From contig NZ_CP116346.1 of assembly GCF_030254645.1 (NCBI RefSeq), forward strand, positions 3,513,001 through 3,577,000: 64,000 nt of DNA. Direction: 5' to 3'. Positions 1 through 9,654 of this stretch are shown here, piece by piece. The position numbers and the translations under genes were made by a program. Below the pieces are notes generated by a model. That model ran no database searches. It saw only the letters and a program-made list of their open reading frames with translations, and had not been told where the DNA came from. Numbering within the stretch: the stretch's first letter is position 1; every line of letters begins with the position of its first letter. This stretch comes from Paucibacter sediminis (GTDB lineage Bacteria > Pseudomonadota > Gammaproteobacteria > Burkholderiales > Burkholderiaceae_C).

Positions 1-2
1 TC

Positions 3-1586
3 AAGTTGCTGGAGCCGGATGGGCAACAGCGTCGCATCGGGCTGGCCGAGGGCTTGCCGGACGAGACCGTCAACGCCCTGCTGGAGGATGGCCAGGGCCA
101 GTTGTGGGTCAGCACCGACAACGGCCTGGCGCGCATCCATCCCAAGACCCTGGAGGTGCGGGCCCTGCGGCGCGCCGAGGGCGTGGAATTCCAGACCTAC
201 TGGACCGGCTCGGCGGCGCGCAGCGGCGAGGGCGAGTTGCTGTTCGGCGGCGCCGGCGGCATGACCATCGTGCGGCCCGCGCATGTGCAGCCCTGGAGCT
301 ACCGGCCGCCGCTGGTGATCAGCGAGCTGCATGCGGGCGGGCGGCAGCTGGTGGCGGGCAGCCTGCTGCGCGGCATCGGGCCGGCGCAGCAGGCCGAGTT
401 GTCCAGCTTGGAGATACAGCCGGACGCGAACAGCTTTGCGGTGGAGTATGCGGCGCTCGATTACTCGGCGCCGGATCGCAACCGCTATGCCCATCGCCTG
501 CTGGGCTTCGACCGCGACTGGATCGCCAGCGACGCCACCCGCCGCCTGGCCAGCTACACCAACCTGCCACCCGGCCAGTACCAGCTGCAGCTGCGCGGCT
601 CCAACCGCGACGGCGCCTGGAGCGAGGCGGTGCTGAGCCTGCCGATCCGCGTGCTGCCGGCCTGGCATCAGACGCTCTGGTTCAAGCTGCTGGTGCTGCT
701 GCTCCTGCTGCTGACCGTGGTGGCGGTGGTGCAGCTGCGTACGCGCTGGCTGCGCAGGCGCCAGCGCGAGCTCGAGCTCAAGGTGAGCGAGCGCACGGCC
801 GCGCTGGAGCAGGTCTCGCGCGCGCTGGAGGAGAAATCGCGCGTGCTGGAGCTGGCCAGCATCAGCGACCCGCTCACCGGCCTGCACAACCGGCGCTTCC
901 TGGCCGAGCATATCGAGGCCGAAATCGCCGCCAGCCAGCGGCGCGCGCGCGAGGCGGCGCTGACCGCGGTGCCGCAGCCGGTGGATACCGACAGCCTGTT
1001 CTTCCTGATCGACATCGATCACTTCAAGCAGGTCAACGACGAGTACGGCCACGCCGCCGGCGATGCGGTGCTGGTGCAGTTCGGACGGCGCCTGCGCACG
1101 GTGCTGCGCGAGTCGGATCATCTGGTGCGCTGGGGTGGCGAGGAATTCCTGGCGGTGGCGCGCGACACCAACCGCCTGCGCGTGCAGGAGCTGGCCGAGC
1201 GCCTGCGCAGCGTGGTGGTGGAAAGCCCCTTTGTGCTGGACGATGGCCGCCGGCTGGCCATCACCTGCTCGATCGGCTTTGCCTGCCTGCCCTTTGTGGA
1301 CGCCGACCCGCGCGCGCTGGGCTGGCAGGACGTGGTGCGGCTGGCCGATCTGGCCCTGCTGACCGCCAAGCGTTCCGGGCGCAATGCCTGGGTCGGCCTG
1401 GTCGCGGGCAGGGGCCTGCAGGAGCGCGGCAGCGCCGATGCCTTGATGGTGCGTGCGCAGACCGATCTGCAGGCCTGCGTGCGCCAGGGTGAGCTGCAGG
1501 TCTACAGCTGCCGCGATGAAGCCCTGGTGCTGGCGGCGCTGCGGCGCCCGCCGGCGGAATGGCGCGAGGCGGCGCTGCCCGCCTGA
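3..1586 (+). CDS. Membrane-bound diguanylate cyclase with N-terminal propeller/Y_Y_Y sensor (5' truncated)
   Basis: This protein probably makes cyclic di-GMP in response to a periplasmic signal. The reading frame is open to the window edge, so only the C-terminal part is present; residues are counted from the TTG at 6. The N-terminal stretch looks like the last blades of a two-component-regulator propeller (WVSTDNGLARI near residue 34), followed by a Y_Y_Y-like beta domain (about 120-215). One membrane helix lies at about 225-243, then a short coiled coil. The GGDEF domain (about 285-465) has the signature GGEEF at 377-381 and an RxxD inhibitory site (R368, D371) five residues before it, so it looks catalytically active and product-inhibited. 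A tail of about 50 residues with no clear match follows the domain. The propeller/Y_Y_Y/GGDEF architecture is known in proteobacteria; the ligand cannot be inferred. Confidence 0.88.
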   Translation, partial: KLLEPDGQQRRIGLAEGLPDETVNALLEDGQGQLWVSTDNGLARIHPKTLEVRALRRAEGVEFQTYWTGSAARSGEGELLFGGAGGMTIVRPAHVQPWSYRPPLVISELHAGGRQLVAGSLLRGIGPAQQAELSSLEIQPDANSFAVEYAALDYSAPDRNRYAHRLLGFDRDWIASDATRRLASYTNLPPGQYQLQLRGSNRDGAWSEAVLSLPIRVLPAWHQTLWFKLLVLLLLLLTVVAVVQLRTRWLRRRQRELELKVSERTAALEQVSRALEEKSRVLELASISDPLTGLHNRRFLAEHIEAEIAASQRRAREAALTAVPQPVDTDSLFFLIDIDHFKQVNDEYGHAAGDAVLVQFGRRLRTVLRESDHLVRWGGEEFLAVARDTNRLRVQELAERLRSVVVESPFVLDDGRRLAITCSIGFACLPFVDADPRALGWQDVVRLADLALLTAKRSGRNAWVGLVAGRGLQERGSADALMVRAQTDLQACVRQGELQVYSCRDEALVLAALRRPPAEWREAALPA

Positions 1587-1914
1587 TGCGGAGGCTTCGG
1601 TACTTACCCTAGGGTGTGGCCGACCGGCGCCGGGCAGCACAGCCAATCCCTTCTTCTTTCTCCTATGAGCAAGCCCAGCGGTGCTGCCGTGCCCAGGCTT
1701 GTGCCGCCTTGGCACGCCCCCCGTGAACGCGGGGCTCCCGGCCCTAGCGCGTGAAGGAAGTCATGCTCATAGTCAGGCGTCACGGAGGTGTGGTGCTTGA
1801 TCGGTTGTAGCGACTGCCCAGAGTTCTCGTCCGTTATCGTCGTTGCTGCTGCGTCATCGCATCGCGCCATTCAAACCAAGTTCCCTCGTTGGGAGCGCCA
1901 CTGGAGTTTGCGCG
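1587..1914. other. Intergenic region upstream of the PEP-CTERM gene
   Basis: This gap of about 330 bp has no convincing coding frame. It contains a perfect 10-bp palindrome, ACCCTAGGGT, at 1606-1615, just after the cyclase stop, and a G/C-rich hairpin near 1724-1742 without a following T run. A Shine-Dalgarno GGAG at 1903-1906 serves the ATG at 1915. The promoter of the PEP-CTERM/protease pair is presumably here, but I could not place convincing -35 and -10 boxes. Confidence 0.5.
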
Positions 1915-2643
1915 ATGATGACCAAGTATCCAAAACGCCTGGCCGCGCTGGCCGCTCTCTGTGCTGCCCTTGCTTGTCCCGCCCCCGCGATGGCGGGCTA
2001 TATCTGGAACGAGACGGGATTGACCGGCGCGGGCGATGGCTTGGCCACCGCGCAAGTCACCTTCGACAGCAGCCACAACAGCCTTTCGCAAATCCACGGC
2101 ATGCTGAGCTCCAGCACCGCGGTGAATGGCGACACGATCTACCAGGTCGATCTCTACCAGATACGCATTGACAGCCCGGGCACGTTCAGTGCCTGGACCA
2201 CGCTGAGCTCGGCCTTCGATACCCAGCTGTTCCTGTTCGATGCCGCGGGCATGGGCGTCTACTCCAACGACGACGATGGCGTGGGACTGACCTCCTTGCT
2301 GCCCGCCGGCGACCCCAACAATCTGCTGGCGGCGGGGGTGTACTACCTGGCCATCGCCTTTGGCGGCTTCAGCGCGGCGGACGGCGCCAACCAGTCGGTC
2401 TTCCTGCCCGGGGCCTTCACCGACCTGCTGACCGCCGACCCCGGCAGTGGTGCCCTGAACGGCTGGATGCCCGGCTTTGCCGCCGGCACCGAATCGGCCT
2501 ATAGCTATGACATCTTCCTGACCGGCGCGACCAATGCCGCCATCCCCGAACCTGCCAGCCTGGCCCTGGTGTTGCTGGCAGGCCTGGGCGTGTACGCGAC
2601 GAGACGGCGCCAGCCGCGCCAGCTGAAGGAGTTGCAGTCATGA
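1915..2643 (+). CDS. Exported PEP-CTERM-anchored protein of unknown function
   Basis: This is a 242-residue secreted protein. The N-terminus is a clear signal peptide (basic start, hydrophobic core, cut probably after AMA near residue 25). The C-terminus has the three parts of a PEP-CTERM sorting signal: the PEP motif (AIPEPASLALVL), a short hydrophobic helix, and a basic tail (TRRRQ). In such proteins the signal is processed by an exosortase, usually in exopolysaccharide-producing bacteria; no exosortase gene lies in this window. The middle is rich in small and polar residues, with DNNL-like and SAFDTQLFLFD segments typical of bacterial pre-peptidase-like beta domains. I chose the ATG at 1915 because GGAG sits eight bases upstream; the frame is also open further upstream. 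The stop overlaps the protease start (ATGA), so the two are translationally coupled. Confidence 0.8.
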   Translation: MMTKYPKRLAALAALCAALACPAPAMAGYIWNETGLTGAGDGLATAQVTFDSSHNSLSQIHGMLSSSTAVNGDTIYQVDLYQIRIDSPGTFSAWTTLSSAFDTQLFLFDAAGMGVYSNDDDGVGLTSLLPAGDPNNLLAAGVYYLAIAFGGFSAADGANQSVFLPGAFTDLLTADPGSGALNGWMPGFAAGTESAYSYDIFLTGATNAAIPEPASLALVLLAGLGVYATRRRQPRQLKELQS

Positions 2644-5600
2644 ACGCGCGTCATCATCATTCCGTCCGCCTGCTGCTCTCGCTGGCGGCCCTGCTGACTG
2701 TGCAGTTGAGCGCACAGGCGCAGCAGCCCCTGTCCGTCGATGCCTTGGCGCTGCCCAGCCCGGTGCTGGCGGCCGATCAGGGCCCCAAGCTGGCGCAGCA
2801 GAGCGGGGCGGTGCAAGTGGCGCTGCGTCTCAGCGATCCGCCGCTGGCCTTGGCTGTGGGCACGAACGCCAAGCGCCTGGGTTCCAGCATGACGCTGGCG
2901 CAGCGGCAGGCCTATATGGCTGCGATCAAGAGCAAGCAGGACAGCCTGGCGGCCCAGGTGCAAGGCATGGGCGGGCGCGAGCTGGCGCGCGTCAGCAAGG
3001 CCTACAACGCCCTGGTGATCTCGGTGGATGCATCCAAGCTGCCGCAGGTGGCCAAGCTGGCCGGCGTGACGGCGGTGCGGCCGGTGGTGGATCACCAGAT
3101 TTCGCTCGCGACCACGGTGCCCTATGTGGGTGCCACGGCGCTGCACAACCTCGGCCTCACCGGCAGCGGCGTGAAGATCGCGGTGCTGGATTCCGGCATC
3201 GACTACACGCATCGGAATCTGGGCGGTTCCGGGCAGTTGGCTGACTTCTCGGCGGCGGCAACGGCCGCGGCCGGAGTGGCGCCGGCCGCGCTGTTCCCCT
3301 CGGCCAAGGTGATCGGTGGCTATGACTTCGTGGGCGAGGCCTGGCCTAGTGGCGCGTTGGCGCCCGACCCCAATCCGATCGATGCCGGCTCGGGTTCGGG
3401 CCATGGTACCCACGTGGCCGATATCGCCGCTGGCGCTAGCCAAGACGGCCTGCACAAGGGCGTGGCGCCGGGCGCCAAGCTCTATGCCGTCAAGGTGTGC
3501 AGCAGCGTCGCCACCAGCTGCAGCGGTATTGCCATCCTGCAGGGCCTGGACTGGGCTATGGACCCGCGCGGCGACCTCAGCTTCACCGATGCCGCCGATG
3601 TGGTGAATCTCTCGCTCGGTGCCAATTACGGCCAGCGCGAAAATCCCTCCACGGAGGCGGTTTCCAATGTGGTGCGCTTCGGCATCGTGGCCGCGGTGGC
3701 GGCGGGCAATGCCGGCGACCGCCCCTACATCGTCAGTTCGCCGTCCAATGCGCCCGAGGCCATCAGCGTGGCCCAGACATCCATGCCCACGGCCAAGGCC
3801 ATTCCGCTGGTGGTGAACTCGCCGCCTGCCATTGCCGGTACCTACGGCAATACCGCGACAGTGGACTGGGCGCCGATCGTGAGCGGCTTCTCGGGTGCGG
3901 TGCGTCGCGCCGGTGCTTCCGGAACGGCTGCGTCGCTGGCTTGCGCGGCGGCGGACACCATCGACTTCACCGGCATGGTGGCCTTGATCGACCGCGGCAC
4001 CTGCGCGGTGAGCATCAAGGTTGCGAACGCGGCCGCCAAGGGTGCGATCGGCGTGCTGATTGCCAACAATGCGGCGGGCGATGCACCCAGCTTCAGCTTC
4101 GGCGGCGGCTCGCCCCTGGTGGAGACGCTGGTGGTGACGCAGAGCATCGGCAATACGCTGAAGACAGCTCTGCTTAGCTCGGCGGTGCTGGTCAGCGTCA
4201 GCCCGGCGGTATCGATACCCCTGGTGGGCAGCATGGCCAGTACCTCGGCGCGCGGCCCCACCTACAACTTCTCGCTCGTCAAGCCCGAGATCGGCGCGCC
4301 GGGCGCCTCGGTGTCTGCGCTCAATGGCACGGGTGCCGACGAGGGTGGTTTTGGCGGCACCTCGGGTGCCACGCCGATGATCGCCGGCTCGGCCGCCCTG
4401 CTGCTGCAGAAGTTCCCCAGTGCCAGCCCGGCGGAGATCAAGGCGCGCCTGATGAATGCGGCGAACCAGGCGGTCTATACCAATCCGGCCACCGTGCCGG
4501 GTGAGTTGGCGCCGGTGTCGCGTATCGGTGCGGGCGAGCTGCGCGTGGATGCGGCGGCCGCGCTGAACACCGGGATCTGGGATGCCAGCAACCCCTACAG
4601 CGTCGGCCTCTCGTTCGGCGCGGTGAATGCCACCGGCATCAGCACGCTGAGCAAGAAGGTGGCGGTGCGCAACTACAGTCCGTCGCCCCGCACCTATCAG
4701 ATCACACGCTCCTTCCGCTATGCCAACGATGCGGCCAGCGGCGCGGTAACCCTGAGCGCGCCGGCCAGCATCACGGTGCCCGCGAACGGCACGGCGGCCT
4801 TTGGCCTGAGTCTCAGCATCGACGCGTCCAAGCTGCCGGCCTGGCCCCTGGGTGCGGCCTCCAGTCAGGGTACGGGTGCCTTGCTGCAGCTCGCCGAGTT
4901 CGACGGTTACATCACCGTGTCCGATGGCTCGGAGACCGCCGCCGTGCCCTGGCATGTACTGCCGCGCAAGAGCGCGGGGGTGAGCGCCACCACCAGCGTG
5001 AATCTGGGCGGCACCGGCAGCGGCGTCATGACGCTGACCAACGCGGCCGGTGCCATCGCTGGGCAGACTGACGTGTTCGCGCTCACCGGCACCAGCGCCC
5101 AGAGCAGCACCGTGCTGCCGCCCTATGGTGGCGGGCAGGTGCTGGTGGACCTCAAGGCCGTGGGGGTGAGGCCGGCCAGCTCCGGCGGCAGCTTGGCGGT
5201 GCAATTTGCCATGGCAGGCTTTGGCTCGCGCGCCCATCCGGCCTATCCGGCCGAGTTCGACATCTATGTGGATGCCAACAACGACGGCGTGGATGACTAT
5301 GTGATCTACAACAGCGAGAACGGGGGGTTTGGTGTGACGGGGCAGACCGTCATCACGGTGGTCAACCTGAGAACCAATGCGGCGGTCACGCGCTTCTTTG
5401 CGAGCGCGGACCTGAACTCGCCGAACCTGGTGGCGACCGTGCTGGCTTCCGACATCGGCATCACCAGCGCGTCGCAAAAGTTCAGGTTCTCGGTGCTCGC
5501 CTTCGACAACTACTTCACCGGCGATCTGACCGACGCGGTCACCAATATGGTCCACACCCTGGATACGCCACGCTATGCCGCGGCGTCTTCCGGCGTGGTG

Positions 5601-5744
5601 ACACCGATTGGCGGCAGCGGCAATATCGGCATCAGCAGCCCGGCCGGTGGCGGCGTGGCTTCGCCCTCGCAGACCGGCTTCCTGCTGCTGCACACGAGTG
5701 CCAAGACCGGGCGGGAGTCCGACATCGTGCTGGTCACGCCCTGA
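2640..5744 (+). CDS. Secreted subtilisin-family (S8) serine protease with PA domain
   Basis: This is a large exported endopeptidase of 1034 residues. A signal peptide covers about 1-28 (cut after AQA). An I9-like propeptide region follows to about residue 160. The catalytic triad is intact: Asp184 (VLDSGIDYTH), His255 (GHGTHVAD) and Ser575 (GGTSGATPM). The long gap between His and Ser holds a protease-associated (PA) domain near 430-510 (LIDRGTCAVSIKVANA). After the catalytic domain come roughly 400 residues of beta-rich sequence resembling the Fn3-like and C-terminal domains of cucumisin/C5a-peptidase-type subtilases. No C-terminal PEP-CTERM or membrane anchor is visible, so it is probably released. 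It is coupled to the upstream PEP-CTERM gene by a 4-bp overlap, which suggests the two act together. A strong terminator follows. Confidence 0.92.
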   Translation: MNARHHHSVRLLLSLAALLTVQLSAQAQQPLSVDALALPSPVLAADQGPKLAQQSGAVQVALRLSDPPLALAVGTNAKRLGSSMTLAQRQAYMAAIKSKQDSLAAQVQGMGGRELARVSKAYNALVISVDASKLPQVAKLAGVTAVRPVVDHQISLATTVPYVGATALHNLGLTGSGVKIAVLDSGIDYTHRNLGGSGQLADFSAAATAAAGVAPAALFPSAKVIGGYDFVGEAWPSGALAPDPNPIDAGSGSGHGTHVADIAAGASQDGLHKGVAPGAKLYAVKVCSSVATSCSGIAILQGLDWAMDPRGDLSFTDAADVVNLSLGANYGQRENPSTEAVSNVVRFGIVAAVAAGNAGDRPYIVSSPSNAPEAISVAQTSMPTAKAIPLVVNSPPAIAGTYGNTATVDWAPIVSGFSGAVRRAGASGTAASLACAAADTIDFTGMVALIDRGTCAVSIKVANAAAKGAIGVLIANNAAGDAPSFSFGGGSPLVETLVVTQSIGNTLKTALLSSAVLVSVSPAVSIPLVGSMASTSARGPTYNFSLVKPEIGAPGASVSALNGTGADEGGFGGTSGATPMIAGSAALLLQKFPSASPAEIKARLMNAANQAVYTNPATVPGELAPVSRIGAGELRVDAAAALNTGIWDASNPYSVGLSFGAVNATGISTLSKKVAVRNYSPSPRTYQITRSFRYANDAASGAVTLSAPASITVPANGTAAFGLSLSIDASKLPAWPLGAASSQGTGALLQLAEFDGYITVSDGSETAAVPWHVLPRKSAGVSATTSVNLGGTGSGVMTLTNAAGAIAGQTDVFALTGTSAQSSTVLPPYGGGQVLVDLKAVGVRPASSGGSLAVQFAMAGFGSRAHPAYPAEFDIYVDANNDGVDDYVIYNSENGGFGVTGQTVITVVNLRTNAAVTRFFASADLNSPNLVATVLASDIGITSASQKFRFSVLAFDNYFTGDLTDAVTNMVHTLDTPRYAAASSGVVTPIGGSGNIGISSPAGGGVASPSQTGFLLLHTSAKTGRESDIVLVTP

Positions 5745-5763
5745 TCCGCAGCCGTCCCTGACA

Positions 5764-5796
5764 AGCCACCGCGGCGCCGCCGCGGTGGCTTTTTCT
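5764..5796 (+). terminator. Rho-independent terminator after the subtilase gene
   Basis: A perfect 12-bp stem (AGCCACCGCGGC paired with GCCGCGGTGGCT, loop of three bases) is followed directly by TTTTC. It begins about 20 bp after the protease stop and separates it from phaR. Confidence 0.92.
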
Positions 5797-5918
5797 TGCT
5801 CGGCACTGAGCGAACTCCGCGCAATGCTGTGGCCGCGCAGGGGTAAACCCGTCAGCCCCGCGTGGCGCCGACTCCTAGAATCTGCGCGCATACAGCAAGA
5901 TTTTCCCTGGGAGTTTTC

Positions 5919-6488
5919 ATGGTTACTGCCCGTCGCGGCAAGTCTGCCTCTGCAGAAGGCACACCGGCGGCTGCCGGCCCGCGCGTACTCAAGAAGTACC
6001 CGAACCGCCGCCTCTACGACACCCACACCAGCAGCTACATCACCCTCAGCGATGTCAAGAAGATGGTGCTGGAGGGCATTGCCTTCGAGGTGCGCGACGC
6101 CAAGACGGCCGAGGACCTGACGCGTTCCATCCTGCTGCAGATCATCCTGGAGGAGGAGACCGGTGGCATGCCGATGTTCACCACCCAGCTGCTGGAGCAG
6201 ATCATCCGCTTCTATGGCAATGCGATGCAGGGCGTGATGGGCGCCTATCTGGAAAAGAACATGCAGACCTTCGGCGAGCTGCAGAGCAAGTTCACCGAGC
6301 AGAGCAAGGGGCTGCCCTTCAGCCCCGAGCTGTGGTCGCAGTTTCTCAGCGGCCAGTCGCCGGTGATGCAGGGCCTGATGGGCAACTATGTCGAGCAGTC
6401 CAAGAACCTGATCGAACAGATGACCGAGCAGATGCAGAAGGCCTTCCCCGGCATGCCTGGCATGCCGGGATTTCCGCCCAAGAAATAG
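5919..6488 (+). CDS. phaR: Polyhydroxyalkanoate synthesis repressor PhaR
   Basis: PhaR is a DNA- and PHA-granule-binding repressor that controls phasin and PHA genes in betaproteobacteria. The 189-residue protein has the conserved N-terminal PHB accumulation regulatory domain (KKYPNRRLYDTHTSSYITL, about residues 25-45, DNA binding), followed by the PHB_acc segments (about 70-150) and a C-terminal tail rich in Met, Pro, Gly and Gln. I chose the ATG at 5919 because it follows CCTGGGAG at good spacing; the longer frame from 5862 lacks such a site. A -10-like TAGAAT lies at 5876-5881. No phaC, phaA or phaB gene lies beside it in this window. Confidence 0.93.
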   Translation: MVTARRGKSASAEGTPAAAGPRVLKKYPNRRLYDTHTSSYITLSDVKKMVLEGIAFEVRDAKTAEDLTRSILLQIILEEETGGMPMFTTQLLEQIIRFYGNAMQGVMGAYLEKNMQTFGELQSKFTEQSKGLPFSPELWSQFLSGQSPVMQGLMGNYVEQSKNLIEQMTEQMQKAFPGMPGMPGFPPKK

Positions 6489-6519
6489 CAGCGCCGGTCG
6501 GGGCTGAGATAATCGCGGG

Positions 6520-7920
6520 ATGAATGAAGCACCCGTCCAGAACTCCGCCCCCAAGATCGGCTTCGTCAGCCTAGGCTGCCCCAAGGCGCTGACCGACTCC
6601 GAGCTCATCCTCACGCAGCTGCGTGCGGAGGGGTATGAAACCTCCAAGACCTTTGCCGGCGCCGATCTGGTGATTGTCAACACCTGCGGCTTCATCGATG
6701 ACGCGGTGAAGGAGAGCCTGGACACCATCGGCGAGGCCCTGGCCGAGAACGGCAAGGTCATCGTCACCGGCTGCCTGGGCGCCAAGGCCGGCCATGCCAG
6801 CTCGGACGCCGGCAGCCTGGTGCGCGAGATGCATCCCAGCGTGCTGGCCGTGACCGGCCCGCATGCCACGCAGGAGGTGATGGACGCGGTGCACACCCAT
6901 GTGCCCAAGCCCCACGATCCCTTCATCGATCTGGTGCCCGAGGCGCGCGGCGTGGCCGGCATCAAGCTCACGCCCAAGCATTACGCCTATCTGAAGATCA
7001 GCGAGGGCTGCAACCACCGCTGCAGCTTCTGCATCATCCCCAGCATGCGCGGTGACCTGGTCTCGCGCCCGATCGGCGACGTGCTGAACGAGGCGCGCGC
7101 GCTGTTCGAGTCGGGCGTGAAGGAGCTGCTGGTGGTGAGCCAGGACACCAGCGCCTATGGCGTGGACGTCAAGTACCGCATGGGCTTCTGGGATGGCAAG
7201 CCGGTCAAAACCCGCATGCTGGACCTGGTGGCGCAGATGGGCGAGCTGGCCAAGCAATACGGTGCCTGGGTGCGCCTGCACTACGTCTACCCCTATCCCC
7301 ATGTGGACGAGGTGCTGCCGCTGATGGCCGAAGGACTGGTGCTGCCCTATCTGGACGTGCCCTTCCAGCACGCCCACCCGGACGTGCTCAAGCGCATGAA
7401 GCGCCCCGCCAATGGCGAGAAGAATATGGAGCGCATCCTGCGCTGGCGCGAGAGCTGCCCGGACATCGTGATCCGCTCCACCTTCATCGCCGGCTTCCCC
7501 GGCGAAACCGAGGCCGAATTCCGGTACCTGCTGGACTTCATGCAGGAGGCGCAGATCGACCGCGCCGGCTGCTTCGCCTACTCGCCGGTGGAGGGCGCCA
7601 GCGCCAACGAGCTGGACGGTGCCTTGCCCGAGGCCGTGCGCGAGGAGCGCCGTGCCCGCTTCATGGAAGTGGCCGAGCGGGTTTCCGCCGCCAAGCTGGC
7701 GCGCCGTGTCGGCGCCACCATGCAGGTGCTGGTGGATTCCGCCCCGGCCCTGGGTCGCAAGGGTGGCGTGGGGCGCTCCTACGCCGACGCGCCGGAGATC
7801 GACGGCACCGTGCGCCTGCTGCCCCCCGAGAAGGCCAGCAAGCAACTCAAGGTGGGCGAGTTCACGCGTGCGCGCATCGTCGCCACCGAAGGCCATGACC
7901 TGATCGCCATGCCCATATGA
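6520..7920 (+). CDS. rimO: Ribosomal protein uS12 methylthiotransferase RimO
   Basis: RimO is a radical-SAM enzyme that adds a methylthio group to the beta-carbon of a conserved aspartate in ribosomal protein S12. The 466-residue protein shows the family order. An N-terminal UPF0004 domain carries three cysteines for the auxiliary Fe-S cluster (SLGCPK, VNTCGF, VTGCLG). The radical-SAM motif is Cys164-x3-Cys168-x2-Cys171 (CNHRCSFC), and a C-terminal TRAM-type domain ends in [13 protein letters not shown]. The SPRG/PGET-type segments ([13 protein letters not shown]) are also present. Its stop overlaps the metC start by ATGA, so the two are probably co-transcribed. Confidence 0.96.
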   Translation: MNEAPVQNSAPKIGFVSLGCPKALTDSELILTQLRAEGYETSKTFAGADLVIVNTCGFIDDAVKESLDTIGEALAENGKVIVTGCLGAKAGHASSDAGSLVREMHPSVLAVTGPHATQEVMDAVHTHVPKPHDPFIDLVPEARGVAGIKLTPKHYAYLKISEGCNHRCSFCIIPSMRGDLVSRPIGDVLNEARALFESGVKELLVVSQDTSAYGVDVKYRMGFWDGKPVKTRMLDLVAQMGELAKQYGAWVRLHYVYPYPHVDEVLPLMAEGLVLPYLDVPFQHAHPDVLKRMKRPANGEKNMERILRWRESCPDIVIRSTFIAGFPGETEAEFRYLLDFMQEAQIDRAGCFAYSPVEGASANELDGALPEAVREERRARFMEVAERVSAAKLARRVGATMQVLVDSAPALGRKGGVGRSYADAPEIDGTVRLLPPEKASKQLKVGEFTRARIVATEGHDLIAMPI

Positions 7921-9137
7921 GCGAGCAGCAGCGCGACAAGCAGCCGCAGGCCGTCAGCACCCAGCAGATCCACCACCCCTATCGGGCGCCGGCGGGTTGG
8001 GAGGCGGTGCCGGTGGGCGTCTACAAGGCCTCGACGGTGCTGTTCAAGAACACCGCCGACCTGCGCACCCCGCGCCCACGCGATGGCCACAGCTACCGCT
8101 ACGGCCTGCATGGCACGCCCACCAGCTACACCCTGGCGGCGCGCCTGGCCACGCTGGAGCATGCCGAGCATTGCCTGCTGGTGCCCAGCGGCCTGGCGGC
8201 CGTGACCCTGGTGAGCCTGGGTCTGCTGCGCCCCGGCGACGAGGTGCTGGTCCCGGACAATGTCTACGGCCAGAACCGCTATCTGAGCGAGTCCTTCCTG
8301 CCGCAGTTCGGCATCACGCACCGCTTCTACGATCCGCTCGACGCGGCGGGCTTCAAGGCCCTGCTGGTGCCGCAGACCAAGCTGGTCTGGCTGGAGGCGG
8401 CGGGCTCGATCACGCTGGAATTCCCCGATCTGATCGGCCTCCTGCAGGCCTGCAAGTCGCACGGCGTGCTGACCGCGATGGACAACACCTGGGGGGCAGG
8501 TCTTGCCTTCAATGCCTTCGAGATCGCACCGCAAAGCCATGCTGGCCTGGGTTGCGACATCGTCATGCAGGCGCTCACCAAATACCCCTCGGGCGGCGCC
8601 GATGTGCTGATGGGCTCGGTCTGCACCCGCGATCTGGCCCTGCACGAGCGCCTCAACCATGCGCACGAGCACCTGGGCTACGGCCTGGGCCAGAACGATG
8701 TGGAGCTGGTGCTGCGCGGCCTGCCCACGCTGGAGCTGCGCTACAGGGCCCAGGATGCCTGCACGCGTGCGCTGGCGGCGTGGATGCAGGCGCGGCCCGA
8801 GGTGGCGCGGGTGTTACACCCCGCCTTGCCCGGCTCGCCGGGGCACGAGCATTGGCTGCAGACCAGTTCGGCCGGCGCGGCCTGCCTGTTTTCTGTGGTG
8901 TTCAAGCCGCGCTACGGCCAGCGCGAGGTCGATGCCTTCGTGGATGCGCTGCAACTCTTCGGCATCGGCTATTCATGGGCCGGCCCGATGAGCCTGGCCG
9001 TGCCCTACGACATGAGCCGCAGCCGCGCGCTGGGCCTGCCCTATGCCGAGGGGCAGATCGTGCGCTTCGCGATCGGCCTGGAGGCCGAGGCCGATCTGCG
9101 CGCCGACCTGGAGCGGGCGCTCTCAGTCCTTGCCTGA
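7917..9137 (+). CDS. metC: Cystathionine beta-lyase (PLP-dependent trans-sulfuration enzyme)
   Basis: This is a Cys/Met-metabolism PLP enzyme of 406 residues. It is expected to cleave cystathionine to homocysteine, pyruvate and ammonia in methionine synthesis. Family signs include the substrate/cofactor segment [10 protein letters not shown], the PLP-phosphate region [11 protein letters not shown], the aspartate motif AMDNTWGAG, and the Schiff-base lysine K222 in [11 protein letters not shown]. The YGLHGTPT and [12 protein letters not shown] segments match the MetC branch better than cystathionine gamma-synthase, though related lyases cannot be excluded. It starts inside the rimO stop codon (ATGA), and its 3' end overlaps the convergent smpB gene by 15 bp. 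Confidence 0.88.
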   Translation: MSEQQRDKQPQAVSTQQIHHPYRAPAGWEAVPVGVYKASTVLFKNTADLRTPRPRDGHSYRYGLHGTPTSYTLAARLATLEHAEHCLLVPSGLAAVTLVSLGLLRPGDEVLVPDNVYGQNRYLSESFLPQFGITHRFYDPLDAAGFKALLVPQTKLVWLEAAGSITLEFPDLIGLLQACKSHGVLTAMDNTWGAGLAFNAFEIAPQSHAGLGCDIVMQALTKYPSGGADVLMGSVCTRDLALHERLNHAHEHLGYGLGQNDVELVLRGLPTLELRYRAQDACTRALAAWMQARPEVARVLHPALPGSPGHEHWLQTSSAGAACLFSVVFKPRYGQREVDAFVDALQLFGIGYSWAGPMSLAVPYDMSRSRALGLPYAEGQIVRFAIGLEAEADLRADLERALSVLA

Positions 9138-9596
9138 GCGCTTGTTGGACGGCACGGCGTGCCGCATCAAGCGGCCCTTTTCGCGCTCCCAATCGCGCTT
9201 CTTCTCGGTCTCGCGCTTGTCGTGCAGGTCCTTGCCCTTGGCCAGGGCGATGTCGCACTTCACGCGCCCGCCCTTGTAGTGCAGGTTCAGCGGCACCAGG
9301 GTGAAGCCTTTTTGTTCCACCTTGCCGATCAGGCGCCGGATCTCCTCCTTCTTCATCAACAGCTTCTTGGTGCGGTCGGCCAAGGGGTTGACGTGGGTGG
9401 AGGCGGTGCGCAGCGGGTTGATGCGGCAGCCGATCAGGAACAGCTCGCCGTCGCGGATCATCACGTAGCCGTCGGTCAGCTGGACCTGGCCGGCACGCAC
9501 CGCCTTGACCTCCCAGCCCTCCAGCACCATGCCGGCCTCGAACTGTTCTTCAATGTGATATTCGAATCGGGCGCGGCGGTTTTCAGCAATCGACAT
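9123..9596 (-). CDS. smpB: SsrA-binding protein SmpB
   Basis: SmpB binds tmRNA and brings it to stalled ribosomes for trans-translation. The 157-residue length is standard. Hallmarks are the N-terminal beta-barrel start ([21 protein letters not shown]), [14 protein letters not shown], the RTKKLLMKK segment, and the basic C-terminal tail ([17 protein letters not shown]) that sits in the empty mRNA channel. I chose the start at 9596 because the protein then begins exactly where family members do; the frame is open further upstream. It converges on metC with a 15-bp overlap and diverges from ratA across 58 bp. Confidence 0.96.
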   Translation of the reverse strand: MSIAENRRARFEYHIEEQFEAGMVLEGWEVKAVRAGQVQLTDGYVMIRDGELFLIGCRINPLRTASTHVNPLADRTKKLLMKKEEIRRLIGKVEQKGFTLVPLNLHYKGGRVKCDIALAKGKDLHDKRETEKKRDWEREKGRLMRHAVPSNKRSGKD

Positions 9597-9654
9597 GGGG
9601 CTCAATCTGGGGGCAGGAATGGGGCGGTCGGCCCCAATACAATCTAGCCATTGT

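Noticed and set aside
2505-6977. A 1490-codon open frame on the minus strand
   Set aside because: It lies opposite the subtilase, phaR and the start of rimO, all with clear family motifs. Its translation is His/Arg/Gly-rich low-complexity sequence, the usual antisense artefact in GC-rich DNA.
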